A stretch of DNA of 64,000 bases from Candidatus Delongbacteria bacterium (GTDB taxonomy: Bacteria; CAIWAD01): assembly GCA_020634015.1 (NCBI GenBank), contig JACKCN010000001.1:107001-171000 (forward strand). Reading direction: 5' to 3'. A program made the translations under genes and the position numbers. Positions 28,013-36,687 of this stretch are shown here, in pieces. The stretch's first letter is position 1; each line of letters begins with the position of its first letter. Below the pieces are notes generated by a model. It was given only the letters and a program-made list of their open reading frames with translations. It was not told the origin of the DNA and did no database searches.

Positions 28013-28834
28013 ATGTCCGTTCGCCTGATCTGCACCGGCCTGACGCTGCTGCTGGCTCTTTCCTGCAGCCGCGAACACAGCCCCGTCGGTGACGATGGGG
28101 AGCGGGAGTACCAGCTGGTCTGGGCGGATGAATTCGACGGCCCCGCGGATCAGCTGCCGGACCCGGCCAACTGGACCTATGACATCGGCAACGGCAGCTG
28201 GGGCTGGGGCAACAACCAGCTGGAGTACGACACCAACGATCCGGCCAATGTCTCACTGGACGGAGAGGGCAACCTGCGCCTGACCGCCCGCCAGCAGGCA
28301 TTCCAGAGCTTCGACTACACCTCGGCACGCATCCTGACGCGCGGCCTGTACGAACCCATGCATGGCCGCATCGAAGCCCGGATCCTGCTGCCGGTGGGCC
28401 AGGGCATCTGGCCCGCCTTCTGGATGCTGGGCAGCAACATCTCCTCGGTGGGATGGCCGCAGTGCGGCGAGATCGACATCATGGAGTACCGCGGACAGCA
28501 ACCCTCCGTGATCCTTGGCACGCTGCACGGGCCGGGGTATTCGGGCGGCCAGGGAATCAGCCAGCATCGCAGCATCAGCCCGGCGGGATTCCACGAAGAC
28601 TTCCATGTCTTCGGCGTCGAGTGGGACAGCGGCGGGATCCGCTGGACCCTGGACGGTGAGCTCTACCACCGGGTCAACCGGGACCAGGTGCCCGGGCCCT
28701 GGGTCTTCGACCAACCTTTCCAGATCATTCTGAACGTCGCCGTGGGAGGCAACTTCATCGGCCCCCCCAACGCCACCACCGAGTTCCCGCAGACCATGAC
28801 GGTCGACTGGGTACGAGTCTACCAGGAGCGCTGA
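28013..28834 (+). CDS. GH16 endo-beta-1,3-glucanase, lipoprotein
   Basis: 273 aa. Lipobox LALSC (C18), so probably anchored in a membrane. Single GH16 jelly roll: LVWADEFDG at the start, the catalytic GEIDIMEYRG with E153 (nucleophile), D155 and E158 (acid/base), and closing TVDWVRVYQ. Sequence pattern matches laminarinase-type GH16 (GQGIWPAFWMLG, LHGPGYSGG), which cleaves internal beta-1,3 bonds of laminarin or mixed-linkage glucans. 45 bp after the modular lipoprotein gene; its stop overlaps the transporter start. Confidence 0.9.
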   Translation: MSVRLICTGLTLLLALSCSREHSPVGDDGEREYQLVWADEFDGPADQLPDPANWTYDIGNGSWGWGNNQLEYDTNDPANVSLDGEGNLRLTARQQAFQSFDYTSARILTRGLYEPMHGRIEARILLPVGQGIWPAFWMLGSNISSVGWPQCGEIDIMEYRGQQPSVILGTLHGPGYSGGQGISQHRSISPAGFHEDFHVFGVEWDSGGIRWTLDGELYHRVNRDQVPGPWVFDQPFQIILNVAVGGNFIGPPNATTEFPQTMTVDWVRVYQER

Positions 28835-30315
28835 TGAGCACCGAGCACGTTCAGGACGCCAACACGGGCGTGACACACTACCAGACCGCCCCCGAGGACC
28901 GGATTCCCATGGGGCAACGGCTCGCCTACGGGGCGGGCGCATTCGTCAACAACCTGCTGGCCGCCGCCAGCGGGGGCATGATGATCGTGCTCAATCTGGG
29001 CCTGGGCATGAATCCGGCGCTGGTCGGGCTGCTGGGCGCGATCCCAAGGCTCACCGACGCGTTCACCGATCCCCTGATGGGATACATCTCCGACAACACG
29101 CGGACTCGCTGGGGCCGTCGCCGCCCCTTCATCTTCACCGGAGTCTTCGTCGCGGCGATCCTCTTCGCCCTGCTCTGGCAACTGCCCGCTGGACACAGCG
29201 AGCTCTTCTACTTCTGGTGGTTCCTGATCGGCTCGATCCTGTTCTATGCCGGCTACACCTGGTGGGTCACGCCATGGGTCGCGCTGGGCTACGAACTGAC
29301 GCCCGACTACCATGAGCGCACCCGGCTGATGGGCACGCAGAATTTCATCGGCCAGCTGGCCTACGTGGTCTCGCCCTGGTTCCTCTGGATCATGAACTCG
29401 GGCACCTTCTTCCGCAACGAGGCCGGTGAACCGGACCAGGTGGCCGGCGCGGCCGGGCTGGCCATCGTGATCGCCCTGGTGACCATTGCCCTGGGAGTGC
29501 TGCCGGCGATCTTCCTGCGCGAGCGCCTGCAGAACCTCAGTGACGCCAGTCTGGTCAAGGGTCTGAAGGCCAATCTGGTCGAGTTTTTCAAGGGCTTCGC
29601 GATCACCCTGAAGTCGGGCCCCTTTCTCAAGCTCTGTGCCGCGACCTTCCTGGTGTTCAACGGCTTCATTCTGATTTCCGCTTTCGCCTCCTACGTGATC
29701 ATCTACTATGTGAGCGGCGGAGACCAGGAACTGGGCGCGCGCTACGTCGGCTGGGCCGGGACTCTGGGCGCCGTGTGCACCTTCGCCGTGGTGGTGCTGG
29801 TCACCTGGCTGGCCACCCGGATCGGCAAGCGCCGGGCCTTCTTCGCCGCCATCGGCATCTCGATCATCGGTTACGGTCTGAAATGGGTGTGCTACAATCC
29901 GGCCCATCCCTGGCTGGTGCTCGTCCCCACACCCCTGATGGCCTTCGGGCTGGGCGGACTCTTCACCCTGGTGCCCTCGATGGTGGCCGATGTGGTCGAC
30001 CTGGACGAGCTGGCGACCCACGAGCGCCGCGAAGGCATGTACGGCTCGATTTTCTGGTGGACGGTCAAGCTGGGTCTGGCGGCGGCGCTGGCCGGCAGCG
30101 GCTATCTGCTGAACGCCACGGGCTTCGATGTGGGACTGGGTGGCAATCAGAGCGAACGGGCGATCTTCCTGATGCGCGTCTTCGATACCGCGATTCCAAT
30201 GGTGGCCTCGGCGCTGGCCATCTGGGCCATCATGCGCTTTCCGATCACGGAGGAGCGGGCGCACGAGGTGCGCATGGAACTGGAACGGCGTCGTGGCAAG
30301 GGAGTGGCCAGCTGA
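28834..30315 (+). CDS. GPH-family (MFS) glycoside/cation symporter
   Basis: 493 aa inner-membrane carrier with about 12 hydrophobic helices. The GPH/MelB-type loop is seen as DAFTDPLMGYISDNTRTRWGRRRPFI split over residues 70-100, and a second RIGKRRAFF loop starts the C-terminal half. Start overlaps the GH16 stop (TGATG), so translation is coupled. Given the operon, the expected substrate is gluco-oligosaccharides released by the glucanases; the family is known for disaccharides and short oligosaccharides. It is the only sugar importer in the window. Confidence 0.87.
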   Translation: MSTEHVQDANTGVTHYQTAPEDRIPMGQRLAYGAGAFVNNLLAAASGGMMIVLNLGLGMNPALVGLLGAIPRLTDAFTDPLMGYISDNTRTRWGRRRPFIFTGVFVAAILFALLWQLPAGHSELFYFWWFLIGSILFYAGYTWWVTPWVALGYELTPDYHERTRLMGTQNFIGQLAYVVSPWFLWIMNSGTFFRNEAGEPDQVAGAAGLAIVIALVTIALGVLPAIFLRERLQNLSDASLVKGLKANLVEFFKGFAITLKSGPFLKLCAATFLVFNGFILISAFASYVIIYYVSGGDQELGARYVGWAGTLGAVCTFAVVVLVTWLATRIGKRRAFFAAIGISIIGYGLKWVCYNPAHPWLVLVPTPLMAFGLGGLFTLVPSMVADVVDLDELATHERREGMYGSIFWWTVKLGLAAALAGSGYLLNATGFDVGLGGNQSERAIFLMRVFDTAIPMVASALAIWAIMRFPITEERAHEVRMELERRRGKGVAS

Positions 30316-30344
30316 GGGGTCGGCAATCATCTTGTGAAACACAT

Positions 30345-30364
30345 CGGGGGGCACATGCCCCCCG
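30345..30364. terminator. Bidirectional terminator between transporter and GH3 genes
   Basis: 8-bp G/C stem CGGGGGGC / GCCCCCCG with a 4-nt loop in the 75-bp gap between the two converging operons. Confidence 0.6.
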
Positions 30365-30390
30365 GTTTGCTCTCAGGTGTCGGGTGGGTG

Positions 30391-32589
30391 TCAGGGCAGG
30401 ATCTCGAAGCTCGCCTCAAGCTCGGCCGTGGACGAGCCGCCGACCCAGAGACGATGAGTTCCGGGCTCCAGGCACCAGGAGTGGTCCCGCCCCACGAAGG
30501 CCAGCTCGGCAATCGGAATCTCGAAGCGGACCGACGTGCTCTGGCCAGGCTCCAGCGCCACCCGCCGGAAGGCCTTCAGCTCGCGCACCGGACGGGTCAC
30601 CGAGGCGACCAGATCCCTGACGTAGACCTGCACCACCTCCTCGGCGGCCACGTCCCCCACGTTCCGCAAGGTCACGCTGAAGCGCAGCGTCTGCTCCATG
30701 CTCAGCCGCGACTGCTCGAGCCGCAGATCGCTGTAGTCGAAGCGGGTGTAGGACAGGCCGTGCCCGAAGGGAAACAGTGGAGTGTACCCCGCGTCCAGAT
30801 AGTGCGAGGTGTTGCCCGTGGAGTGCTGTACGGCCCCGCGGGGAATCTGGTCCATGGGCGTATACAGGTCCGGGCGCGCCGGGCGTCCCGTGTTGGTGTG
30901 GGCACAGTAGATCGGGATCTGCCCCGCGACGCGCGGAAAGGTCATCGGCAGTTTGCCGGAGGGCACGGCCTCACCGAAGAGCAGCTCGCGCAGGGCGGGT
31001 CCGCCCAGAGTGCCGGGATGCCAGGCGAAGAGGATCGCGTCGGGCAGCTCGACCACCGCTTCCAGCGCCAGCGGCCTGCCGGCCATCAGCACCAGAATCA
31101 CCCGCCGCCCCGCCTCGCAGACCCGCCGCAGAAGTTCCTCCTGACGGCCGGGCAGGCGGATGTCGGCGCGACAGTGGGCTTCGCCACTCAGGATCGCCTC
31201 TTCCCCCAGAAAGAGCACCACCGCATCGGCTTCGGTCGCCAGTGTCACGGCGGCCTCTAATCCCGCGTCGTCGCGGTCCCGGCTGAAGGCCAGTCCGGGT
31301 TCATGGCGCACAAGGAATCGATCGCCCGCGTAGTCGCGCAAGTCACGGAGCGGGGTGCGCGTCAGCTCTGGGCGACCGTCGAAGACCCATGTGCCCAGTT
31401 GCTCGGCGGGCTCGTCCGCCAGGGGACCGATCACGGCCAGGGTGTGGAGTTCTTCGCTGCGCAGGGGCAGGGCCTGCTGGCGATTGACCAGCAGGACCGC
31501 ACTTTCCAGAGCGGCCCGGTGCAGCGGTCCGGCCAGCTCGGCGGCGGACAGTGACACGCTGGCACGCTCCGGACGGCCGTCCAGCAGCCCCATCCGCAGC
31601 TTGACCTCCAGCATGTGTCCGGCCATGGTGTCCAGCTGCGCCTCGGAGACACTGCCGGCCGTCACCAGGGCATCCAGATGCTCCGCGAAGCAGCGCCCGT
31701 ACATCTCCATCTCGATGCCGGCCAGGGCGGCCTCGCGAGCGGCCTCGCGCGTGTCGGCACACAGCCCGTGGTCGACCAGCTGGCCGACCGCCTCCCAGTC
31801 GCTGACCACGAAGCCCCGGAAGCCCCATTCCTCACGCAGGATCTGCTTCAGCAGGAAGGCATTGGCCGTCGCGGGAACTCCGTTGAGCTCGCTGAACGAG
31901 GCCATCAGCGAGAGGGCGCCCGCATCGATGCAGGCCTTGAAGGGGGGCAGATGGACCTGCCGCAGCGTGATCTCGGGAATCTGGGTCGAGTTGTAGTCAC
32001 GCCCGCCCTCGGAGGCACCGTAGCCGGCGAAGTGCTTCAGACAGGCCAGCAGGCTGTCGGCCCGGGTCAGGTCGGCACCCTGCAGGCCGCGCACCATGGC
32101 GGCACCCATCGCGCCCACCAGCAGCGGATCCTCGCCGAAGGACTCGGCGACGCGCCCCCAGCGTGGATCACGCCCGATGTCCAGCATGGGCGCCAGCGCC
32201 CAGTTGACACCGCAGGCACTGGCCTCGAGGGCCGAGATCCGCGAGCAGGCTTCGACGAGCGCCGGATTCCAGGTCGCGGCCAGCCCCAGCGGAATCGGAG
32301 CGATGTGATGGAAGCCGTGGATCACGTCCCGCCCGATCAGCAGGGGAATGCCGAGACGGCTCTGCTCGCGGGCCAGTCGCTGCAGCCGTTGGACGGTGTC
32401 CGGATCCACCTCGTTGAGAACTCCGCCGACCCGGCCGGCCAGCACCTCGTCGCGCAGGCTGTCGGGAAGCGTGCCCTCGGAGCCGTTGACCAGCACCAGC
32501 TGGCCGATCTTCTCCGCGCGCGTCATCCGGGCCAGCAGGGCCGTCACACGGTCGGAGAGGGCGCCGGCTGCCTGGGTCTGCGTGCTCAT
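30391..32589 (-). CDS. GH3 beta-glucosidase, cytoplasmic
   Basis: 732 aa, BglX-like architecture: (beta/alpha)8 domain with KH (185-186) and nucleophile D264 in GFVVSDWEAV; alpha/beta sandwich; C-terminal fibronectin-like domain (VRDLVASVTRPVRELK ... FVGRDHSWCLEPG). Unlike periplasmic BglX it starts MSTQTQAAGALSDR with no signal peptide, so it should act in the cytoplasm on imported oligosaccharides. 15 bp downstream of the GH/barrel gene and so in its operon under operator site B. Confidence 0.9.
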   Translation of the reverse strand: MSTQTQAAGALSDRVTALLARMTRAEKIGQLVLVNGSEGTLPDSLRDEVLAGRVGGVLNEVDPDTVQRLQRLAREQSRLGIPLLIGRDVIHGFHHIAPIPLGLAATWNPALVEACSRISALEASACGVNWALAPMLDIGRDPRWGRVAESFGEDPLLVGAMGAAMVRGLQGADLTRADSLLACLKHFAGYGASEGGRDYNSTQIPEITLRQVHLPPFKACIDAGALSLMASFSELNGVPATANAFLLKQILREEWGFRGFVVSDWEAVGQLVDHGLCADTREAAREAALAGIEMEMYGRCFAEHLDALVTAGSVSEAQLDTMAGHMLEVKLRMGLLDGRPERASVSLSAAELAGPLHRAALESAVLLVNRQQALPLRSEELHTLAVIGPLADEPAEQLGTWVFDGRPELTRTPLRDLRDYAGDRFLVRHEPGLAFSRDRDDAGLEAAVTLATEADAVVLFLGEEAILSGEAHCRADIRLPGRQEELLRRVCEAGRRVILVLMAGRPLALEAVVELPDAILFAWHPGTLGGPALRELLFGEAVPSGKLPMTFPRVAGQIPIYCAHTNTGRPARPDLYTPMDQIPRGAVQHSTGNTSHYLDAGYTPLFPFGHGLSYTRFDYSDLRLEQSRLSMEQTLRFSVTLRNVGDVAAEEVVQVYVRDLVASVTRPVRELKAFRRVALEPGQSTSVRFEIPIAELAFVGRDHSWCLEPGTHRLWVGGSSTAELEASFEILP

Positions 32590-32604
32590 CGTGACTGTCC
32601 CCCG

Positions 32605-35600
32605 CTAGATGCCCAGGTGCAGATAGGTGCGAATCTCCCACTCGCGTCCGTCGCGATGGCCCGGAGCGTCCGGGTCGCAGACCAGCTCGTTGTTCTCCAG
32701 CACCATGGCCGGGCAGTAGCGGTTGGAATGCCTGTCCAGCGAGCGCCAGAGCACGCGCACCCCGAGCCGGGATTGCATCTCGTCCCACCACTGCGGCTGG
32801 CCCAGACTGGTCGAGAGATCGGCGCCCAGCTGCAGGGGATAGGTATAGTTGAAATCCCGGTGATAATCGTAGGGGCCCCAATCATTGACCCTGGCACTCA
32901 ACACCGTCTTGACGCTGTTCCAGATCAGGCGCGCATCACCACCCCAGCGCCTGATCTCGCGGTCGATGCTCGCCTCACCGGCGAAGTCGCCGTTGGCCTC
33001 GCCGAGGCCCGCGTAGAGATTGGCGATCACACCATGTCCGGGCGTCCGCTTGGCCACGATGCGGGAATGGATCTCCCAGAGGTCGCGGGCCGGAGTCGAG
33101 GCATCGTAGGCATAGATCGTCTCACCGTCCTCGGCGAAATACTGGCCGGCATCGGTGCCCGTCTCGTGACGTCGTACCACCAGACCCAGATTCCAGGCCA
33201 GGCGTGCGTCCTCGACCATGTCATTGTTCCAGGCGTACATCCAGGTCGCGGGTGTCGGATCCCAGCTCAGCAGCAGCTCGGCGGCCACTGTCTCACGGTT
33301 GGCGCCCACGGCGAAGGGATCGTTGGCCACCACCACATTGCGCAGCCAGGGGGACGGGTTGGGCCCCTCGATCGGCTTCTGCCAGAGCACATTGGGGGCG
33401 ACCTGCAGATTGCCCAGCGACCAGGTCAGGCCCGTCAGCGCATTGACCTGGTTGCCCATCCCGCTGTCCTTGAGCAGCCAGCCGGTATAGGTCTGCACCG
33501 CGGTGGGACCGCCATCGGCGACCAGTCCCATCAGCGCTCCCTGGGCGTACCAGAGGACGCGCCCCTTGCCCCAGGTGAGCTTGAACTTGCCACCGAAGGT
33601 GTCCAGCGGCCGGATCTCGTCCAGGGTGGGCTGGCCACTGTCGTCCACATAGGTGAATGTCCGGCCGACCTTCTCCTGGCCCGCCCAGATCGCGCCCAGC
33701 TCGAGGCCGAAATCCCTGATCGATGACTGCAGGTGCAGGGTGGCCTTGCGGGTCTGGGGAGTGGGCAGGGCACTGGATGAGACCACATTCTTCTGATCGG
33801 CCAGGTCCTTCTGCACGACCACGGCCGCGGACAGATCACGGAAGGGCCCGAAGGATCCCAGTTCGCGCCGGTACTTGGCCAGAATGGTCGGGTTGGCGCC
33901 CCACCACAGTTCGGGCCCCATGGCGATCACCAGACCCTTGAGACTCCTGCGCGCGGTCAGTTCCATGCCGATGGGAGCGTTGCCGTTGTACATGTCGATG
34001 TTGGGGCCATAGTTGGCCTCGCGATACAGCCCGAAGAAGTCGCCCTCGTAACCCCAGTGATAATGCTGCCCGCGGTAGAAGCCTTCCAGATCGAAATCGC
34101 GGTGCTTCCAGGACACACTGGCCCGGTAGACGCTGACACGCTCGGTGCCGCTGATCGTCTCCCAGCCGTTCTGGCCCAGCACCTTCACCGGGCGTTCCCG
34201 GTTCTCGTAGAAGGTCTCGTCAATCGGGTTCTCCGGCACATTGCCCAGGATGTTCAGCGAGAGCTGGCCGGTCATGTTGCCCGCGGGCTGGGCCTCGAAG
34301 TCCACAAAGAAGGACTCCAGACGGTCGAAGCCCCGGAAGCGGGGATAGCTGGTGTAATCCTCGTCGGGGCTGGACGGGGTCTGGATGCGCTTGCCCCCCG
34401 TGCTGATGGTTTCCAGCTTCATGCGCAGACCGCTGACCCGGAAGCGTCGCGTGTCCTCCGCCGCCAGATCGGCCTTGTCTCCGCGGGCGCGCGAGAGCAT
34501 GGCCATCGGCGAGATGCCGGCGAAGTGACGGTCGATGGTGGCACGATCACTGCTTCCGGCATAGGGATCCAGCCGATTGACCTCCTGCAGGGCATAGTAG
34601 GCGGCCCGCGGATAGAGCTGGAAATGGCCACTGGCCAGAGTCGGCCCCTTGGCGCACACGCCCCACCATTCCTCGTTCATGTTGTTCTCGCCGGGTGCCA
34701 GATCGTAAGGGTAGCCTCCGTTGGCCCAGGAGGCATTGATGTCGTGGACGTCCAGGTTCTCTTCCTGCAGGTACTTCCACCAGCCATCGCTCCACTGGAA
34801 GGTCAGACCGCCCAGAGAGTTGCCGGCCAGTCCCTTGCCCTGTGTGTTCTGGTAAATCTCCTGCCACTGGCCCAGCAGATAGGCCGCCTGGTGGTACTGG
34901 TCCTCCCGCACGTCCACCGCATGAAAGGCGTCGCAGCCGAACTCGGTGAACAGAATCGGCCAGCCCGCCTCCTCCATCACCCGGGAGAAGGCATCCCCGA
35001 AGGAGATGCCGCGATACATGTTCGTGCCGTAGATGTCCAGACTGGGTACCTGCTGCACGATGATGTCCAGATACTGCAGATCCCCGTTGGCCATGGACAC
35101 GGGTGTGCGGGTGTCCCGCTGCTTGATCAGGCCGATGGCCTCCTCGAACAGGGAGTACATCTCCACGGCGCGCTGGTGATGCAGCTCCTCCTCGGGCAGG
35201 TCCTCGGTCTCCGCCGAACTCCAGTAGAGGCCATAGTTGTTCTCGTTGCCCAGCAGCCAGATCAGCAGGCCGGGTGTGCCCTGATAGGTTTCGATCATCT
35301 CACGGATCTCGGCCAGGATCACCTCGCGCGTCCGAGGATCCCCGTAGTCGGTGGGGCTGGTCCAGACCCCGTCGATGGTCATGCCATAGCGGCCCAGGGC
35401 GTGATTCAGCACCGTGTGGATGCCGTACTCGCGGTAGATGTACTCGATCCAGCGGGGCGGGATTCCGACATACTGGCGGATCGTGTTGACTCCCATCGCC
35501 TTCAGCAGAGGCATTTCCTCGTCCAGGGCCTCGCGGATGAACGGCTCCGGCTGGTTCCACAGACTGTAGCTGTAGTTCTGCCCGATGGGCACATAGGACC

Positions 35601-35766
35601 AGTTCACTCCCTTGACCAGAAAGTCTTCGCCATCGACGACAAGGCGCATGCCGTCGGCATCCTTGACCATCCGGACATCGGAACCGGCCAGGATCGTGTG
35701 AGCGGACAGCAGCAGGCATGCCAGTGCAAGCAACCCGCCTGTGCGGATGGAGTACGGGAACAGCAT
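32605..35766 (-). CDS. Clan GH-A glycoside hydrolase fused to a predicted outer-membrane beta-barrel
   Basis: 1053 aa. Signal peptide (1-27). Residues about 30-430 form a GH2/GH5-like TIM barrel: VVDGEDFLVKGVNWSY, acid/base E175 after N174 (LLGNENNYGL) and nucleophile E275 (PILFTEFGCDAF). From about 450 to the end the sequence changes to long amphipathic beta-strands rich in W/Y/R with alternating pattern (RASVSWKHRDFDLEGFY, GRVLWYAQGALMG, AELLLSWDPT) and a final strand REWEIRTYLHLGI, as in outer-membrane barrels. So the enzyme seems to carry its own outer-membrane anchor. GGGAG precedes the ATG at 35766. The GH family number and exact substrate are not certain; context says beta-1,3-glucan. 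Confidence 0.75.
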   Translation of the reverse strand: MLFPYSIRTGGLLALACLLLSAHTILAGSDVRMVKDADGMRLVVDGEDFLVKGVNWSYVPIGQNYSYSLWNQPEPFIREALDEEMPLLKAMGVNTIRQYVGIPPRWIEYIYREYGIHTVLNHALGRYGMTIDGVWTSPTDYGDPRTREVILAEIREMIETYQGTPGLLIWLLGNENNYGLYWSSAETEDLPEEELHHQRAVEMYSLFEEAIGLIKQRDTRTPVSMANGDLQYLDIIVQQVPSLDIYGTNMYRGISFGDAFSRVMEEAGWPILFTEFGCDAFHAVDVREDQYHQAAYLLGQWQEIYQNTQGKGLAGNSLGGLTFQWSDGWWKYLQEENLDVHDINASWANGGYPYDLAPGENNMNEEWWGVCAKGPTLASGHFQLYPRAAYYALQEVNRLDPYAGSSDRATIDRHFAGISPMAMLSRARGDKADLAAEDTRRFRVSGLRMKLETISTGGKRIQTPSSPDEDYTSYPRFRGFDRLESFFVDFEAQPAGNMTGQLSLNILGNVPENPIDETFYENRERPVKVLGQNGWETISGTERVSVYRASVSWKHRDFDLEGFYRGQHYHWGYEGDFFGLYREANYGPNIDMYNGNAPIGMELTARRSLKGLVIAMGPELWWGANPTILAKYRRELGSFGPFRDLSAAVVVQKDLADQKNVVSSSALPTPQTRKATLHLQSSIRDFGLELGAIWAGQEKVGRTFTYVDDSGQPTLDEIRPLDTFGGKFKLTWGKGRVLWYAQGALMGLVADGGPTAVQTYTGWLLKDSGMGNQVNALTGLTWSLGNLQVAPNVLWQKPIEGPNPSPWLRNVVVANDPFAVGANRETVAAELLLSWDPTPATWMYAWNNDMVEDARLAWNLGLVVRRHETGTDAGQYFAEDGETIYAYDASTPARDLWEIHSRIVAKRTPGHGVIANLYAGLGEANGDFAGEASIDREIRRWGGDARLIWNSVKTVLSARVNDWGPYDYHRDFNYTYPLQLGADLSTSLGQPQWWDEMQSRLGVRVLWRSLDRHSNRYCPAMVLENNELVCDPDAPGHRDGREWEIRTYLHLGI

Positions 35767-35800
35767 GGGTTCTCCCGGATGGTGGACCATGGGGTCTGAC

Positions 35801-35847
35801 TTAGTTCGACTTCCGAACAAAGTAGAGCATCAAGCAAGGCTTGTCAA
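35801..35847 (-). promoter_or_regulatory. Promoter and predicted ROK operator, site B
   Basis: Minus strand: -35 TTGACA (35842-35847), 17-bp spacer, -10 TACTTT (35819-35824), and the palindrome TTTGTTCG / CGAACTAA with a 5-bp spacer at 35801-35821, overlapping the -10 exactly as at site A. It is 34 bp upstream of the GH/barrel gene. Confidence 0.8.
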
Positions 35848-35877
35848 GTTCCGGACGACCGCGCACCCGGCCATTCC

Positions 35878-36687
35878 TCAGCGGGTCCCGTCGTCCTGGT
35901 AGACCCGGACCCAGTCGACGAGCAGGGTCTGGGGAAAGCGTGTGCACTCGTCGGGGGCACCGACGAAGGTGCCGCCCACCGCGATGTTGAGGATGATGTA
36001 GAAGGGATGGTCGAACACCCACTGCCCCGGGACATCCTGCGGGCTGACGGTGTGATACAGGATGTCATCCACGCGCCACTCGATGGCCCCGGGACTCCAG
36101 TCCACGCGGAAGGTGTGAAAGCCCTGGTGAAAGCCCGCGTCGCCCAGATCGAAGATCTGGCTGAACCCGCCGCCCCCCGAGTAGCCCGGACCGTGCACGG
36201 TGCCCCAGTTGATCGAGGGCTGCTGTCCACGGTACTCCATGATGTCGATCTCGCCACATTGGGGCCAGCCGACCTCGGTGATGTCGGCACCCAGCAACCA
36301 GAAGGCGGGCCAGAGGCCCTGCCCCACGGGAAGCTGCATGCGCGCTTCGACGCGTCCGTGCACGGGTTCGAAGAGACCTCGGGTCACGATGCGCGCCGAG
36401 GTGTACTGGCAGCCCTGCCAATTCTCCTGCCTGGCCGTGAGCCGCAGGTTGCCGTTGCCATCCAGCGAGACATTCTCGGCGCGGTCCGTGGTCCACTCGA
36501 GCTGGCCATTGCCCCAGTCGGTTCCGATGTCGTACCCCCAGGAAGAGGGATCGGGCAGTTGACCTGCCGGCCCGTCGAACTCATCCTGCCAGACAAGCAC
36601 CCAGGTCCGCTCCGCCGGTCCGGGCTGGGCGTTCAGTCGTGACACAAGTACCACGAGCGCCAGCACATTGAGGAGGGCCTTGTACAT
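35878..36687 (-). CDS. GH16 endo-beta-1,3-glucanase, Sec-secreted
   Basis: 269 aa. Signal peptide MYKALLNVLALVVLVSRLNA without lipobox, so soluble after export. GH16 catalytic site CGEIDIMEYRG with E146, D148 and E151. It is the closest relative of the lipoprotein GH16 at 28013 (shared QDEFDGP/ADEFDGP, GHGRVEAR-type and GPGYSGG stretches). The ATG overlaps the ROK stop (TGATG), so the repressor and this enzyme are translated together. Confidence 0.9.
   Translation of the reverse strand: MYKALLNVLALVVLVSRLNAQPGPAERTWVLVWQDEFDGPAGQLPDPSSWGYDIGTDWGNGQLEWTTDRAENVSLDGNGNLRLTARQENWQGCQYTSARIVTRGLFEPVHGRVEARMQLPVGQGLWPAFWLLGADITEVGWPQCGEIDIMEYRGQQPSINWGTVHGPGYSGGGGFSQIFDLGDAGFHQGFHTFRVDWSPGAIEWRVDDILYHTVSPQDVPGQWVFDHPFYIILNIAVGGTFVGAPDECTRFPQTLLVDWVRVYQDDGTR

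Noticed and set aside
25544..28078. 844-codon minus-strand open frame opposite the four-module lipoprotein
   Set aside because: It mirrors the repeats of the plus-strand gene, has no recognisable domain and no promoter, and is a GC-rich antisense shadow.
31615..33726. 703-codon plus-strand frame across the GH3 and GH/barrel genes
   Set aside because: Spans two well-supported minus-strand genes and the gap between them; no domain similarity.
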